64,000 bases of DNA, taken from Erwinia tasmaniensis Et1/99. Lineage in GTDB: Bacteria; Pseudomonadota; Gammaproteobacteria; Enterobacterales; Enterobacteriaceae. The stretch is from positions 3,720,001 to 3,784,000 of the forward strand of contig NC_010694.1 of assembly GCF_000026185.1 (NCBI RefSeq), in the 5' to 3' direction. Shown here piece by piece: positions 36,517 through 45,399 of the stretch. A program made the position numbers and the translations under genes. Numbering within the stretch: position 1 is the stretch's first letter; each line of letters opens with the position of its first letter. The notes beneath the pieces are model-generated. The model did no database searches. It had not been told where the DNA came from and worked only from the letters and a program-made list of their open reading frames with translations.

Positions 36517-37440
36517 ATGACTATTTATATCGCTAACGCGCCCTGTAGCTGGGGGGTAGATGATCCGAAAAACCCGTATCTGCCCCCTTATGAAAAAGTG
36601 CTTAAAGAGGCGGCACAGGCCGGCTACAAAAGCATCGAGCTTGGCCCGTGGAGCTACCTGCCAACCGATCCGACGCTGCTTACCAGCCAACTCAATCAGT
36701 ATGGCCTGTCGCTGGTGGCCGGTACGCTTTTCGATGATCTGGTGAGCGAGGCCAATTTCCCGGCCATGCTTGAATTAACGCACAACATTTGTCGCAACCT
36801 GGCTAAAGTGCCTACGGCGGCCAATGCCCACGCTGCTCACTTACAGACGCCTTATCTGGTGATTATCGATTTTGGTCACCCCGGGCGTGCCCGTCTCGCG
36901 GGTCAGTATCATCAGGCTGAGCGCCTGTCGGACGATGACTGGCAGCGCATGATGCGGCACATCACGGAAATCAGCCGTATTGCGCAGGAGCAATACGGCG
37001 TACGCCCGGTGATCCACCCACATGCCGGCGGCTGTATCGAATATGCCGATGAAATTGAGCGGCTGGTTCAGGATATTCCGCACAGCGTGGCGGGCCTGTG
37101 TCTCGATACCGGACATCTCTACTATTCAGCGATGGACCCTGTCGTCTGGCTCGGTCGTTACTTTGAACGTATCGACTACATCCACTTCAAGGATGTCAAC
37201 GAGGCGGTATTCCGCGACGTTATCGCTCGCAGGCTGGACTTTTTTACCGCCTGTGCGGAAGGCGTGATGTGCCCCATCGGCAAAGGCGCTATCGACTATC
37301 CGGCGATACGTGTTTTGTTAGCCGAGCGTCATTACCAGGGCTGGGTAACCATTGAACAGGAGCGTGACCCGCGCGATGCCGGGGGCAGCCTGCACGACGT
37401 CACCGAAAGTCTGCGTTACCTCAAATCCATTGGATTTTAA
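36517..37440 (+). CDS. Sugar phosphate isomerase/epimerase-type TIM-barrel protein (IolE/IolH-like)
   Basis: 307 residues of the AP endonuclease 2 superfamily. Start IANAPCSWGVDDPKN resembles IolE. Metal-binding residues are recognisable in KSIELGPWSY, VIHPHAGGCIEY, LCLDTGHLYYS, YIHFKDVN and the last Glu in VTIEQERDP. Such enzymes isomerise or dehydrate inositol-derived or sugar ketoses. GAGGAGATC precedes the start. The oxidoreductase gene follows after 15 bp, a common pairing in inositol or sugar catabolism. The exact substrate is unknown, and other iol genes are not in the window. Confidence 0.88.
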   Translation: MTIYIANAPCSWGVDDPKNPYLPPYEKVLKEAAQAGYKSIELGPWSYLPTDPTLLTSQLNQYGLSLVAGTLFDDLVSEANFPAMLELTHNICRNLAKVPTAANAHAAHLQTPYLVIIDFGHPGRARLAGQYHQAERLSDDDWQRMMRHITEISRIAQEQYGVRPVIHPHAGGCIEYADEIERLVQDIPHSVAGLCLDTGHLYYSAMDPVVWLGRYFERIDYIHFKDVNEAVFRDVIARRLDFFTACAEGVMCPIGKGAIDYPAIRVLLAERHYQGWVTIEQERDPRDAGGSLHDVTESLRYLKSIGF

Positions 37441-37455
37441 TCAAGGAGTCACCCG

Positions 37456-38631
37456 ATGATTAACGGCATCAAACCTCTCGATCGCTCACTGCGCTGGGGC
37501 ATGGTGGGCGGCGGCGGCACCAGCCAGATAGGCTATATCCATCGTTCAGCCGCGCTGCGTGATAATACCTTTACGCTGCTGGCAGGTGCGTTTGATATCG
37601 ACGCGGAGCGCGGTCGTGCGTTTGGCACGAGTCTGGGCGTCGATAGCCATCGCTGCTATGCGGACTATGAGACGCTGTTCCGTCAGGAAGCGGAGCGCGC
37701 AGACGGCATTGAGGCGGTCTCGATCGCCACGCCGAACAATACCCACTTTGCCATCTGCAAAGCCGCGCTGGAATATGGCCTGCACGTGGTGTGCGAGAAA
37801 CCCCTGTGCTTCACCACCGCCGAGGCAGAAGCGCTGGCAGAACTCAGCCAGAAACAGAACAAAATTGTTGGCCTGACCTACGGTTACTCCGGCTTTCAGC
37901 TGATCCAGCAGGCGCGCAGTATGATCGCCGAAGGGCTGTTGGGCGATATTCGCATCGTGAATATGTCGTTTTCGCACGGTTTTCATAACGAAGCGGTTGA
38001 GCTGGATAATCCGAGCACGCGCTGGCGCGTTGACCCGAAGTTTGTCGGGCCAAGTTATGTATTGGGTGACCTGGCGACCCATCCGCTATTTCTGGCAGAA
38101 ACCCTGCTTCCGGCGCTGAAAATCAAGCGCCTGATGTGCTCACGCCAGAGTTTTGTGAAAACCCGTGCGCCGCTGGAAGATAATGCCTTTGTGCTGATGG
38201 AGTACGATAATGGCGCGGTCGGCTCGCTGTGGTGCTCAGCGGTAAACAGCGGATCGATGCACGGCCAGAGGATCCGGGCGATCGGTTCTAAAGCCAGCAT
38301 TGAGTGGTGGGATGAACAGCCAAACCAGCTACGCTATGAAGTTCAGGGCGAACCGGTACGCATCCTGGAGCGCGGCATGAGCTACCTGGCACCGCATGTG
38401 CTGGAAGAAGATCGTATCAGCGGTGGCCATGCGGAAGGGCTGTTTGAGGCCTGGTCAAACCTGTATCGCCGTTTTGCCATCGCGATGGATGCCACCGATC
38501 GCGGCGATAAAGCGCTGCTGGCTCGCTTCTGGTATCCGGACGTTCACGCTGGCGTAGCGGGCGTACGGTGGGTTGAACGCTGCGTCGAGTCGGCGGATGC
38601 GGGCGCAATATGGGTAGACTTCGCCAGTTAG
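37456..38631 (+). CDS. Gfo/Idh/MocA-family oxidoreductase
   Basis: 391 residues. N-terminal Rossmann fold with GMVGGGGTSQIGYIH, then SIATPNNTHFAICKAAL and the signature VVCEKPL, in which Lys is the catalytic residue. The C-terminal domain carries GDLATHPLFLAETL, where Asp and His complete the site. It oxidises a sugar or inositol with NAD(P). AAGGAG precedes the ATG. It is probably cotranscribed with the isomerase gene. Confidence 0.92.
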   Translation: MINGIKPLDRSLRWGMVGGGGTSQIGYIHRSAALRDNTFTLLAGAFDIDAERGRAFGTSLGVDSHRCYADYETLFRQEAERADGIEAVSIATPNNTHFAICKAALEYGLHVVCEKPLCFTTAEAEALAELSQKQNKIVGLTYGYSGFQLIQQARSMIAEGLLGDIRIVNMSFSHGFHNEAVELDNPSTRWRVDPKFVGPSYVLGDLATHPLFLAETLLPALKIKRLMCSRQSFVKTRAPLEDNAFVLMEYDNGAVGSLWCSAVNSGSMHGQRIRAIGSKASIEWWDEQPNQLRYEVQGEPVRILERGMSYLAPHVLEEDRISGGHAEGLFEAWSNLYRRFAIAMDATDRGDKALLARFWYPDVHAGVAGVRWVERCVESADAGAIWVDFAS

Positions 38632-38803
38632 ATCGCGTTAATCACCGGGGCGTTCGCCTGTGCTCGCCCTCTTTTTTTGCCATCAGATCCAGACGCCCAT
38701 CGGCAGACTTTCCGCTCACGTTATTTTCACCGCAACGACGCCATTATTTTCTATATTTGTGCCGCTCCCGAAGCATAATGTCGTATCACTTCTTCGGAGT
38801 AGG

Positions 38804-39442
38804 ATGCAGATGCCCTTTTCTAACGGTTTTTTACTTAGCCTGTCCCTGTGCCTGGACATTGGGGTTGCCAATATCGCCATGATCACGCTGGCGATGCAGC
38901 GTGGCTATATGCACGGTTTCTGGCTGGGGATCGGCACCTGCGTTGGCGATCTGATCTACGCGATCCTTGCTATGGCCGGCATGGCGGTGCTGTTACAGTT
39001 CGCCAGCGTGCGCTGGGTTTTATGGATTGGCGGCTCGATGATGCTGCTGTGGTTTGCCTGGAAAATGGTGCAGAGCGCGCTGCGCCCCTCAACCGAACTG
39101 AGCATGGGTGATATCGGCCAGCGGCTGAGTCGGCGGCAGAACTTCCTGCGCGGCATTTTACTTGCCGTCTCCTCACCGACCGCCATCCTGTGGTTTGCGG
39201 CAGTTGGCGGCGCATTGATTGCGCGCATGGGCAATAACAGCACGGCGGCGTCAGGGTGGTTTTTGGCAGGGTTCTTCCTGGCGGGCGTAAGCTGGACGGC
39301 TATTCTGTGCGCGTCGGCCAGCATCGGCGGACGGATGCTGGGGTCAAAAATGCTGCGCGGCTCGTATATCGTTTCGGCGCTGATTTTCTGTTACTTCGCC
39401 GCCTACGTGATTATTTCCGGCTACCGCGAGTTTATCGGCTGA
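38804..39442 (+). CDS. LysE-family amino-acid exporter
   Basis: About 212 residues with six hydrophobic segments, in the LysE/RhtB arrangement: FLLSLSLCLDIGVANIAMI at the start, GIGTCVGDLIYAILAMAG, and RGILLAVSSPTAILWFAAVGG in the middle. GGAGTAGG precedes two possible starts, ATG 38804 and ATG 38810; they differ by two residues. It should export an amino acid or derivative across the inner membrane. The frame is open upstream to 38660 but that part is not protein-like. Confidence 0.87.
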   Translation: MQMPFSNGFLLSLSLCLDIGVANIAMITLAMQRGYMHGFWLGIGTCVGDLIYAILAMAGMAVLLQFASVRWVLWIGGSMMLLWFAWKMVQSALRPSTELSMGDIGQRLSRRQNFLRGILLAVSSPTAILWFAAVGGALIARMGNNSTAASGWFLAGFFLAGVSWTAILCASASIGGRMLGSKMLRGSYIVSALIFCYFAAYVIISGYREFIG

Positions 39443-39547
39443 CGGGGGTAGAAGCGAATACGGCGAGCCGCCTGTCATTTGACGTCAGCGATAAAGGATT
39501 ATCGCGTACGCCACTTTCGCTCCGCTACGGGCTGAAAAGCCAGAGAA

Positions 39548-40120
39548 TTAGCCCAGCAGCCCGAGGTGTTCAACCAGGATACTGCTGCCGATACCAATCA
39601 GTACCACGCCGCCAAAGATTTCTGCCCATTTACCCATCACCGGGCCGAGGAAGCGACCAAGCAGGATACCCATGGTCGCCATAATCATGGTCGATGCGCC
39701 GATCGCCAGCGCGGTAGTCACAATATTGACCTGCAAAAACGCGAGGCCAACGCCCACCGCCATCGCATCAAGGCTGGTTGCTACCGCAGTACAGGCAAGC
39801 AGCCAGAATCCGTGGCGACTGGGTGCATCTTCGAGACTGCACTCTTTCTTGCGTATCCCTTCAACGATCATACGCGCACCGAGAATAAACAGCAGGCCAA
39901 ACGCCACCCAGTGATCCCACGCCATCACGTACTGGCTGGCGGCAATACCGATAGCCCAGCCAACAAGCGGCGTCAGTGCTTCAATCACACCAAAAATAAG
40001 GCCGGTGCGCAGGGCTTCTTTCAAAGTCGGGCGGCGCAGGCTGGCACCTTTACAGATCGCGGCGGCAAAAGCGTCCATCGACATAGCAAAAGCCAGAATC
40101 AGGGTTGCGTATAGGTTCAT
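39548..40120 (-). CDS. mntP: Manganese efflux pump MntP
   Basis: 190 residues, six membrane helices, made of two DUF204 halves. The conserved acidic positions are in [18 protein letters not shown] and [18 protein letters not shown], where the Asp residues are essential in the family. It exports Mn2+ from the cytoplasm. A palindrome matching the MntR site lies about 150 bp upstream. Confidence 0.95.
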
Positions 40121-40581
40121 TGTATTTATCCCGGTCTGAGACTCCGGGTACGCTCCAATCGTTAAAATGTTGGCTTATGTTGCTATTTTAGCCACAGGCC
40201 AGCTCAAGTGAAGGGCATCCTATCATGCGTTAACGAATAAAAAAAGACAGTAAAATCATGGATTTGAGTATAGCCTCGGCTATACTTTTTAACGAATGCT
40301 ATTTCTGACATTGATTCTAAGGCGGAAACTCTAAAAGAATTACCGTGTTACACAAAGTGCGGGGATAAACATCCCTGATGTATCTGGGGAATAATTCACC
40401 GGGTTGAGCGGCCGGTTCTTATCTCTTTTTTTGCCCGGCGCGGATGGGCGCTGCCATGGGGGAAAAAATGGGAGGCGATCTGAAGTCTGGCGCCGTGCCC
40501 ACGAGTGGCCTGGCCGTTTAATCGTTGAACCCCAGGCAGGATTGGCTGAAAATAGCGACATCAAAACAATACGGAACCGCG
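40121..40581. other. mntP leader and upstream region
   Basis: 461 bp without a gene. The right side leads into the small membrane protein gene. Between the MntR-like palindrome and mntP are about 145 bp, long for a leader; E. coli mntP has a manganese riboswitch here, but I could not find its conserved core. CCCGGTCTGAGACTCCGGG-type hairpin bases stand at 40131-40149. Confidence 0.4.
40267..40286. promoter_or_regulatory. MntR-type operator of mntP
   Basis: AGTATAGCCTCGGCTATACT is a perfect palindrome. It keeps the MntR layout ATAGC-N4-GCTAT of the enterobacterial sites. MntR with manganese activates mntP in E. coli. Confidence 0.6.
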
Positions 40582-40827
40582 ATGAAAAACCCTTTTGACA
40601 CTTTCCTTATGCCCATGAGCACCCTGCTGCTCGGCTTTCTTTCCGCGCTGCTGCTGCCCGCGCCCTGGTTCGGCCTGGCGCTAACGCGTCAGCTGGTGGA
40701 GGTTTTCCATCTGGAGGATATCGGCCAGCTGTATACGCTGGTGTTCTGCCTGTGGTTTTTGGTGCTTGGCGCGCTGGAGTATTACGCGATCCGCTTTATC
40801 TGGCTGCGGTTTGTCGATCCCCGTTAA
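40582..40827 (+). CDS. Small two-helix membrane protein
   Basis: 81 residues from ATG 40582 (MKNPFDTFLMPMSTLLLGFL), with hydrophobic segments at about 8-35 and 50-75 around an amphipathic link. ACGGA precedes the start. The frame is open 19 codons upstream, but this start fits best. I do not recognise a family. Confidence 0.65.
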   Translation: MKNPFDTFLMPMSTLLLGFLSALLLPAPWFGLALTRQLVEVFHLEDIGQLYTLVFCLWFLVLGALEYYAIRFIWLRFVDPR

Positions 40828-40920
40828 CAACAAGGCGCCAGCAAAAGCCGGCGCCCGCAAAAAATAGCAGAATGATGTTAACTGACACCCTGTCGTGCCG
40901 GTTCACGCCCTGCCATCTGT

Positions 40921-41013
40921 TTAGCCGCTAAACACCATGGCCACACCGCCGGCAAAGATGAGTAGCCCGACGAAAAACAGCACGATCGCGGTCACCGCAT
41001 TATCTTGTTTCAT
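40921..41013 (-). CDS. 30-residue membrane peptide at the end of the mgt operon
   Basis: The peptide begins MKQDNAVTAIVLFFVGLLIF and ends AMVFSG, a single membrane helix. AAGGAGA, overlapping the stop of the Mg2+ ATPase gene, is an excellent ribosome binding site, and only 12 bp separate the two genes. Small membrane peptides of about 30 residues next to Mg2+ transporters (MgtR, MgtU, MgtS) control the stability of the transporter, so a similar role is likely. The sequence does not match those three as I remember them. Confidence 0.65.
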   Translation of the reverse strand: MKQDNAVTAIVLFFVGLLIFAGGVAMVFSG

Positions 41014-41025
41014 TATCTGTTCTCC

Positions 41026-43707
41026 TTAGAACCACTGGCCGAAACGGCGCATATAAAGACGTTTTACGCCCTGGGTCACCAGGCAGTAGCCGAGCAGCGT
41101 TGCCAGCAGCCACGGGAAGTAGCTCCACGGCAGCGGCACCAGGCCAACGGCATGACCCAGCGGCGAGAACGGGATAAGAATACCCAACGCCATCACTAAC
41201 CCGGTCATCAGCATCACCGGCAACGCGGCACGGCTCTGGATAAACGGAATTTTCTGGGTACGCAGCATATGCACCACCAGCGTCTGCGACAGCAGCCCTT
41301 CAACAAACCAACCGGACTGGAATAACGCCTGTGATTCCACGCTGTTGGCGGCAAAAACGTGCCACATCAGCCAGAACGTGGTGATGTCGAAAATGGACGA
41401 TGTCGGGCCGACGCACAGCATAAAACGGCCAATATTTTTCGCGTTCCACTTACGCGGCTTACGCAGAAATTCTTTATCCATTTTGTCCCACGGCAGCGCC
41501 AGCTGGGAAAGGTCGTACATCAGGTTCTGCAACAGAAGATGGATCGCCATCATCGGCAGGAACGGAATAAATGCGCTGGCCACCAGCACCGAAAAGACGT
41601 TGCCAAAGTTGGAGCTGGCGGTCATGTTCAGGTATTTGATGATATTTCCGAAGGTTTCACGGCCCTGAATCACCCCCTGTTCCAGCACCAGCAGGCTTTT
41701 CTCCAGTAAAATGATATCCGCCGACTCTTTGGCGATATCGGTAGCGCTATCGACAGAGATACCGATATCGGCCGCGCGCAGCGCTGGCGCATCGTTGATA
41801 CCGTCACCCAGAAAGCCCACGGTGTGACCGTTGCTTTGCAGCATCTGTAACACGCGGGTTTTCTGCTGCGGGCTGAGGCGGCAAAATAGCGTTCTTTGCT
41901 CGACCAGCCGCGCCAGCTCCGCATCATCGAGGCGCGAAATCTCGCTACCGCACAGAGGTTCACCCGGATCCAGCCCAACGTCACGGCAGACTTTCGCGGT
42001 GACAATCGCGTTATCGCCGGTTAACACTTTGACCGTGACGCCGTTTTCATGCAGGGCAGCAATCGCTTCCGCGGCGCTCTCTTTCGGGGGATCGAGGAAC
42101 GTCAATATGCCGCTGATGACCAGCTCACGTTCATCTCCGGCACTAAGCAGCTCTGTAGGCGAGTGCTTACTCATCTGGCGAGAGGCGATGAGCAGCACGC
42201 GGAACCCCTGACGGTTGTAGCTTTCCGCCAGCTGCTTCACATGCTGGCGAGCCGCATCGTCCAGCGGGCGTACTTCTCCCGCATCCATCCAGTAGGCCGA
42301 TACCGCCAGCATTTCATCCACGGCCCCTTTGCAGATCAGGGTTTGCTGATCCTTATCAGCCACCAGTACCGACAGACGACGACGCTCAAAATCAAACGGC
42401 AGCTCATCCACTTTGCGATAACGCCACAGTTCACCGATCGCCGCACTGCCCTGGCTGAAGGCGAGGATGGCTTTATCCATCAGATTTTTCACCCCGGTCT
42501 GATGGCGACTGTTGAGCCAGGCATGTTGCAATACGTGTTCATCGCTGTGGCCGTGCAGATTGAGATGCTGCGCAAGAATGATCCGATCCTGAGTCAGAGT
42601 GCCGGTTTTATCGCTGCACAGCACGTCCATCGCGCCAAAGTTCTGGATGGCATTCAGTCGCTTAACCACGACTTTGCGCTTAGACAGCGCGATAGCCCCC
42701 TTCGCCAGGTTAGAGCTGACAATCATTGGCAGCATTTCCGGCGTCAGGCCAACGGCCACCGCCAGGGCAAACATCAGCGCATCGCTCCAGTCGCCCTTAA
42801 TGTAGCCGTTTAACAGCAGCACAACCGGCACCATCACCAACATAAAGCGGATCAGTAGCCAGCTCACGCTGTTGACGCCTCTGTCAAAAGAGGTTTGTGG
42901 GCGATCGCCTAGCAATGAGTGGGCCAACGAGCCAAACCAGGTATCGTTACCCGTAGCCACCACTACCGCAGTAGCCGTTCCGCTGGCGACATTGGTTCCC
43001 ATCAGGCAGATACCGGGCTGGCTTAACAGCGCCTGTTCATCAAGCGGTGCCTCCAGCGTTTCGCGATGCGGCCGGCTGGAGGTGTCATATTTTTCGACAG
43101 GCAACGCTTCACCGCTCAAGGCCGCCTGGCTGACGAATAGATCGCGGGAAGTGAGCAGCCGCACGTCAGCGGGGATCATATCCCCGGCTGACAGCACAAC
43201 GATATCGCCCGGCACCACTTCGGCAAGCGGCACCTCAATGTTTACCGCCTCACGGTCGGCATGGCTCCGGCGAACAACGGTCGCCGTGGTGCGAACCAGG
43301 GATTTCAGCGCCTCGGCCGATTTATTGGTGCGGTACTCCTGCCAGAAACGCAGCAGCCCGCTTAGACCGATCATCACCAGCAGAATAATCGCTTTGGTCA
43401 GGTCAGTCTCCTCACCCTGATGCCGCGGCAGCAAATAGTCGGTGAAGAAGCTGATGGCGGCCAGCACGATCAGTATCCAGATAAACGGGTTGTTGAAAGC
43501 CCGCAACATTTGCAACCACGCGGCAGGTGCCCGTTCGCTGGCTACCTGGTTTGATCCATACTGCTGCAACCGTTCGGCGGCATCTTCATAGGTCAGTCCC
43601 TGGCATTGGGTATTCAGGCGAGCAAGGGTATTGTCCAGGCTCTGTGTCGCTGCGCTGGCAATAGCCAGATCGCGTGCCTTTTTCAGGTTGGCTTTATGCA
43701 TTTTCAT
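41026..43707 (-). CDS. mgtB: Magnesium-importing P-type ATPase (MgtB/MgtA)
   Basis: 893 residues. Motifs: SAGDMIPADVRLL and LSGEALPVEK (actuator), DVLCSDKTGTLTQDRI (phosphorylated Asp), VKVLTGDN, and GFLGDGINDAPALRAADIGISVD (hinge). About ten membrane helices. It imports Mg2+ across the inner membrane when Mg2+ is low. The presence of mgtC upstream in the same direction, as in the Salmonella mgtCB operon, favours MgtB; MgtA is the close alternative. Complete. Confidence 0.94.
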   Translation of the reverse strand: MKMHKANLKKARDLAIASAATQSLDNTLARLNTQCQGLTYEDAAERLQQYGSNQVASERAPAAWLQMLRAFNNPFIWILIVLAAISFFTDYLLPRHQGEETDLTKAIILLVMIGLSGLLRFWQEYRTNKSAEALKSLVRTTATVVRRSHADREAVNIEVPLAEVVPGDIVVLSAGDMIPADVRLLTSRDLFVSQAALSGEALPVEKYDTSSRPHRETLEAPLDEQALLSQPGICLMGTNVASGTATAVVVATGNDTWFGSLAHSLLGDRPQTSFDRGVNSVSWLLIRFMLVMVPVVLLLNGYIKGDWSDALMFALAVAVGLTPEMLPMIVSSNLAKGAIALSKRKVVVKRLNAIQNFGAMDVLCSDKTGTLTQDRIILAQHLNLHGHSDEHVLQHAWLNSRHQTGVKNLMDKAILAFSQGSAAIGELWRYRKVDELPFDFERRRLSVLVADKDQQTLICKGAVDEMLAVSAYWMDAGEVRPLDDAARQHVKQLAESYNRQGFRVLLIASRQMSKHSPTELLSAGDERELVISGILTFLDPPKESAAEAIAALHENGVTVKVLTGDNAIVTAKVCRDVGLDPGEPLCGSEISRLDDAELARLVEQRTLFCRLSPQQKTRVLQMLQSNGHTVGFLGDGINDAPALRAADIGISVDSATDIAKESADIILLEKSLLVLEQGVIQGRETFGNIIKYLNMTASSNFGNVFSVLVASAFIPFLPMMAIHLLLQNLMYDLSQLALPWDKMDKEFLRKPRKWNAKNIGRFMLCVGPTSSIFDITTFWLMWHVFAANSVESQALFQSGWFVEGLLSQTLVVHMLRTQKIPFIQSRAALPVMLMTGLVMALGILIPFSPLGHAVGLVPLPWSYFPWLLATLLGYCLVTQGVKRLYMRRFGQWF

Positions 43708-43913
43708 GTGCCAGTTCCTTGAATTAAGTGTTTTTTACGCGCAGGCGTCGCACGCCTGCCAAAGAGGATTTTCAAAACTATTCAGAGGGAAGACGGAGCT
43801 GACAGGGTTAAATAACCCGGGGGGCTATTCCAAATAACGGAGCGGCAGCAGAGTGGCAGGTGTGCGCATCCCCCGGCGCTGGTTGTCAGTAACTGGGGAT
43901 GAGTACACGGCCA

Positions 43914-43982
43914 TTAATCGCTGCGGCTGTCGGTATCGAGAACAGAGCGCCGCCTCTCTCCGGACGGAGGTTCTTTCATCAT
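43914..43982 (-). CDS. Possible 22-residue leader peptide between mgtC and mgtB
   Basis: The frame starts MMKEPPSGERRRSVLD and ends TDSRSD. A near-perfect ribosome binding site, AAGGAGCAC, stands just before the ATG. It lies 19 bp after mgtC and about 205 bp before the ATPase start. The Pro and Arg content recalls regulatory leader peptides of mgt genes. Its translation could affect mgtB expression. There is no other evidence for it. Confidence 0.35.
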   Translation of the reverse strand: MMKEPPSGERRRSVLDTDSRSD

Positions 43983-44000
43983 GTGCTCCTTATCGCGTGG

Positions 44001-44714
44001 TTAAACCGCTACCGCTGGTGCTATCCGCCAGTGCACCGCACTGACGCTTTTTTCCAGGCTGATGCGGCAGACAATGTTTTCTATTTCGCGCTGTGCGGCG
44101 GGGAAAGCCATCACCTCCGCGCTCACTTCAAGATGCCCCGGCCGGGCAATGTCGGCGCTATAAAGCGACTGCAGGCGCAGCGCCATGCCGTTGAGCGCCT
44201 GCAAAATCAGGGTACGCACCAACACTTCATCTTCGCTACCGCAGACGATCTGAATACGGTAGCGCTGTTCCGTTTCACTGTCTGCGGCTCGGGGCTGCAT
44301 ATTGATACGTTGAGCCGCCTCACGCAGCAGGATGTTGGCGCAAAGTAATACCAGCGTAGCCAGCGTGGCGTTAGCAAACTGCCCAAGACCGCAAAGCACG
44401 CCAACCGCGGCGGAACACCATAGCGTGGCGGCGGTATTCAGCCCGGAGACATTCAGCCCCTGGCGCATAATCACCCCTGCGCCGAGAAAACCGATGCCGG
44501 AAACAATCTGCGCCGCAATGCGGCCAGGGCTGTCTGGCGACGTGCTGGCGGAGCTAAGAATAAAAATTGCCGCGCCGGTCGCGACCAGGGCATTGGTACG
44601 CAGCCCGGCCATACGCTGACGCCACTGACGTTCAGCACCGATAATCGCCCCGAGCGTCACCGCCAGGGCCAGATGCAGGATAAAAGGAGTCCATGCCATT
44701 CTCATTGTCCTCAT
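44001..44714 (-). CDS. mgtC: MgtC, magnesium-limitation and virulence protein
   Basis: 237 residues. The membrane half contains GAIIGAERQWRQRMAGLRTN, ALVATGAAIFILSS, GRIAAQIVSGIGFLGAGVIM and GLNTAATLWCSAAVGVLCGLG, all strongly conserved in MgtC. The C-terminal soluble domain is shorter in conservation. MgtC inhibits the F-type ATP synthase and supports growth at low Mg2+ and in hosts. ATG 44714 is the first of several possible starts (44705 and 44699 also fit). Confidence 0.93.
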   Translation of the reverse strand: MRTMRMAWTPFILHLALAVTLGAIIGAERQWRQRMAGLRTNALVATGAAIFILSSASTSPDSPGRIAAQIVSGIGFLGAGVIMRQGLNVSGLNTAATLWCSAAVGVLCGLGQFANATLATLVLLCANILLREAAQRINMQPRAADSETEQRYRIQIVCGSEDEVLVRTLILQALNGMALRLQSLYSADIARPGHLEVSAEVMAFPAAQREIENIVCRISLEKSVSAVHWRIAPAVAV

Positions 44715-45024
44715 TGTCGTCTCACGACGGGAATTCAGATGCGCAGACGCGCACCACCGGGTTAAAGCGTGCGTGAGCAGCCCGGAGGAAAGAGATGATG
44801 ACGTTGTGGTGTGATAATGATATGACGCATAAGCAATCCCATTCTGGCCAGGGCCAGGACGTTCAGATATCTAAATTCGGGATGCGACAGCTCAGAAGAG
44901 ATGAAACATAGCCCGCCGTGTTACGGCAGGCTCACAAATGGCGTGCGCCTGCCTGTTATAACGCTTGAGTTACAGGGTGACTGTCCAATTGTGGGCTCCA
45001 TTTGAGAAAGTGGCCGAATTCTAG
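44715..45024 (-). promoter_or_regulatory. mgtC promoter and long structured leader
   Basis: TAGAAT (minus strand, 45018-45023) is a likely -10 box, with TGTTTA (a half-site of the PhoP box type) about 20 bp further upstream. This predicts a leader of about 295 nt. It can encode a 26-residue peptide beginning MEPTIGQSPCN (45001-44921) and contains the hairpin GCCTGCCGT/ACGGCGGGC (44911-44931). In Salmonella the mgtC and mgtA leaders encode short peptides and fold into alternative hairpins. Up to 45399 I see nothing else to name except the region of the yhjE promoter. Confidence 0.45.
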
Positions 45025-45399
45025 CCCCGTGGGCAAAGGTTGTAAACATTGATCATAGTCACTTTCGTAAACCGTTTATCAACGCGGAGAGAGTAGTCTC
45101 ATTTCTTCCCGCCTGAAGAAAATGCCCTTGATCAGCCAAAAATCGCGCTGTTAGGTTAATTATACCGCGCAAAGTGGCCTATACCGCCGTCGACCCACTT
45201 TTATTTAGCCCTTTTGCAGTGATTCAAGCCAGAAAAGCGCGTTTTAACGCTGCCATATAGGTACAAATAAGACGTATTGAAGATTATCCTCTTGTTGACC
45301 AGCACGAGCGGCAGACGCGGGCCCGCATACCATTGAATGCAGCCTGCCCAATGCGTAAGATTCTGTGTTCATCGTTTACAAATAGATAAGAATATATAT

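Noticed and set aside
40121..40270. Manganese riboswitch (yybP-ykoY) upstream of mntP
   Set aside because: The length of the leader would allow it, but the conserved core could not be found by eye. A covariance-model search would decide.
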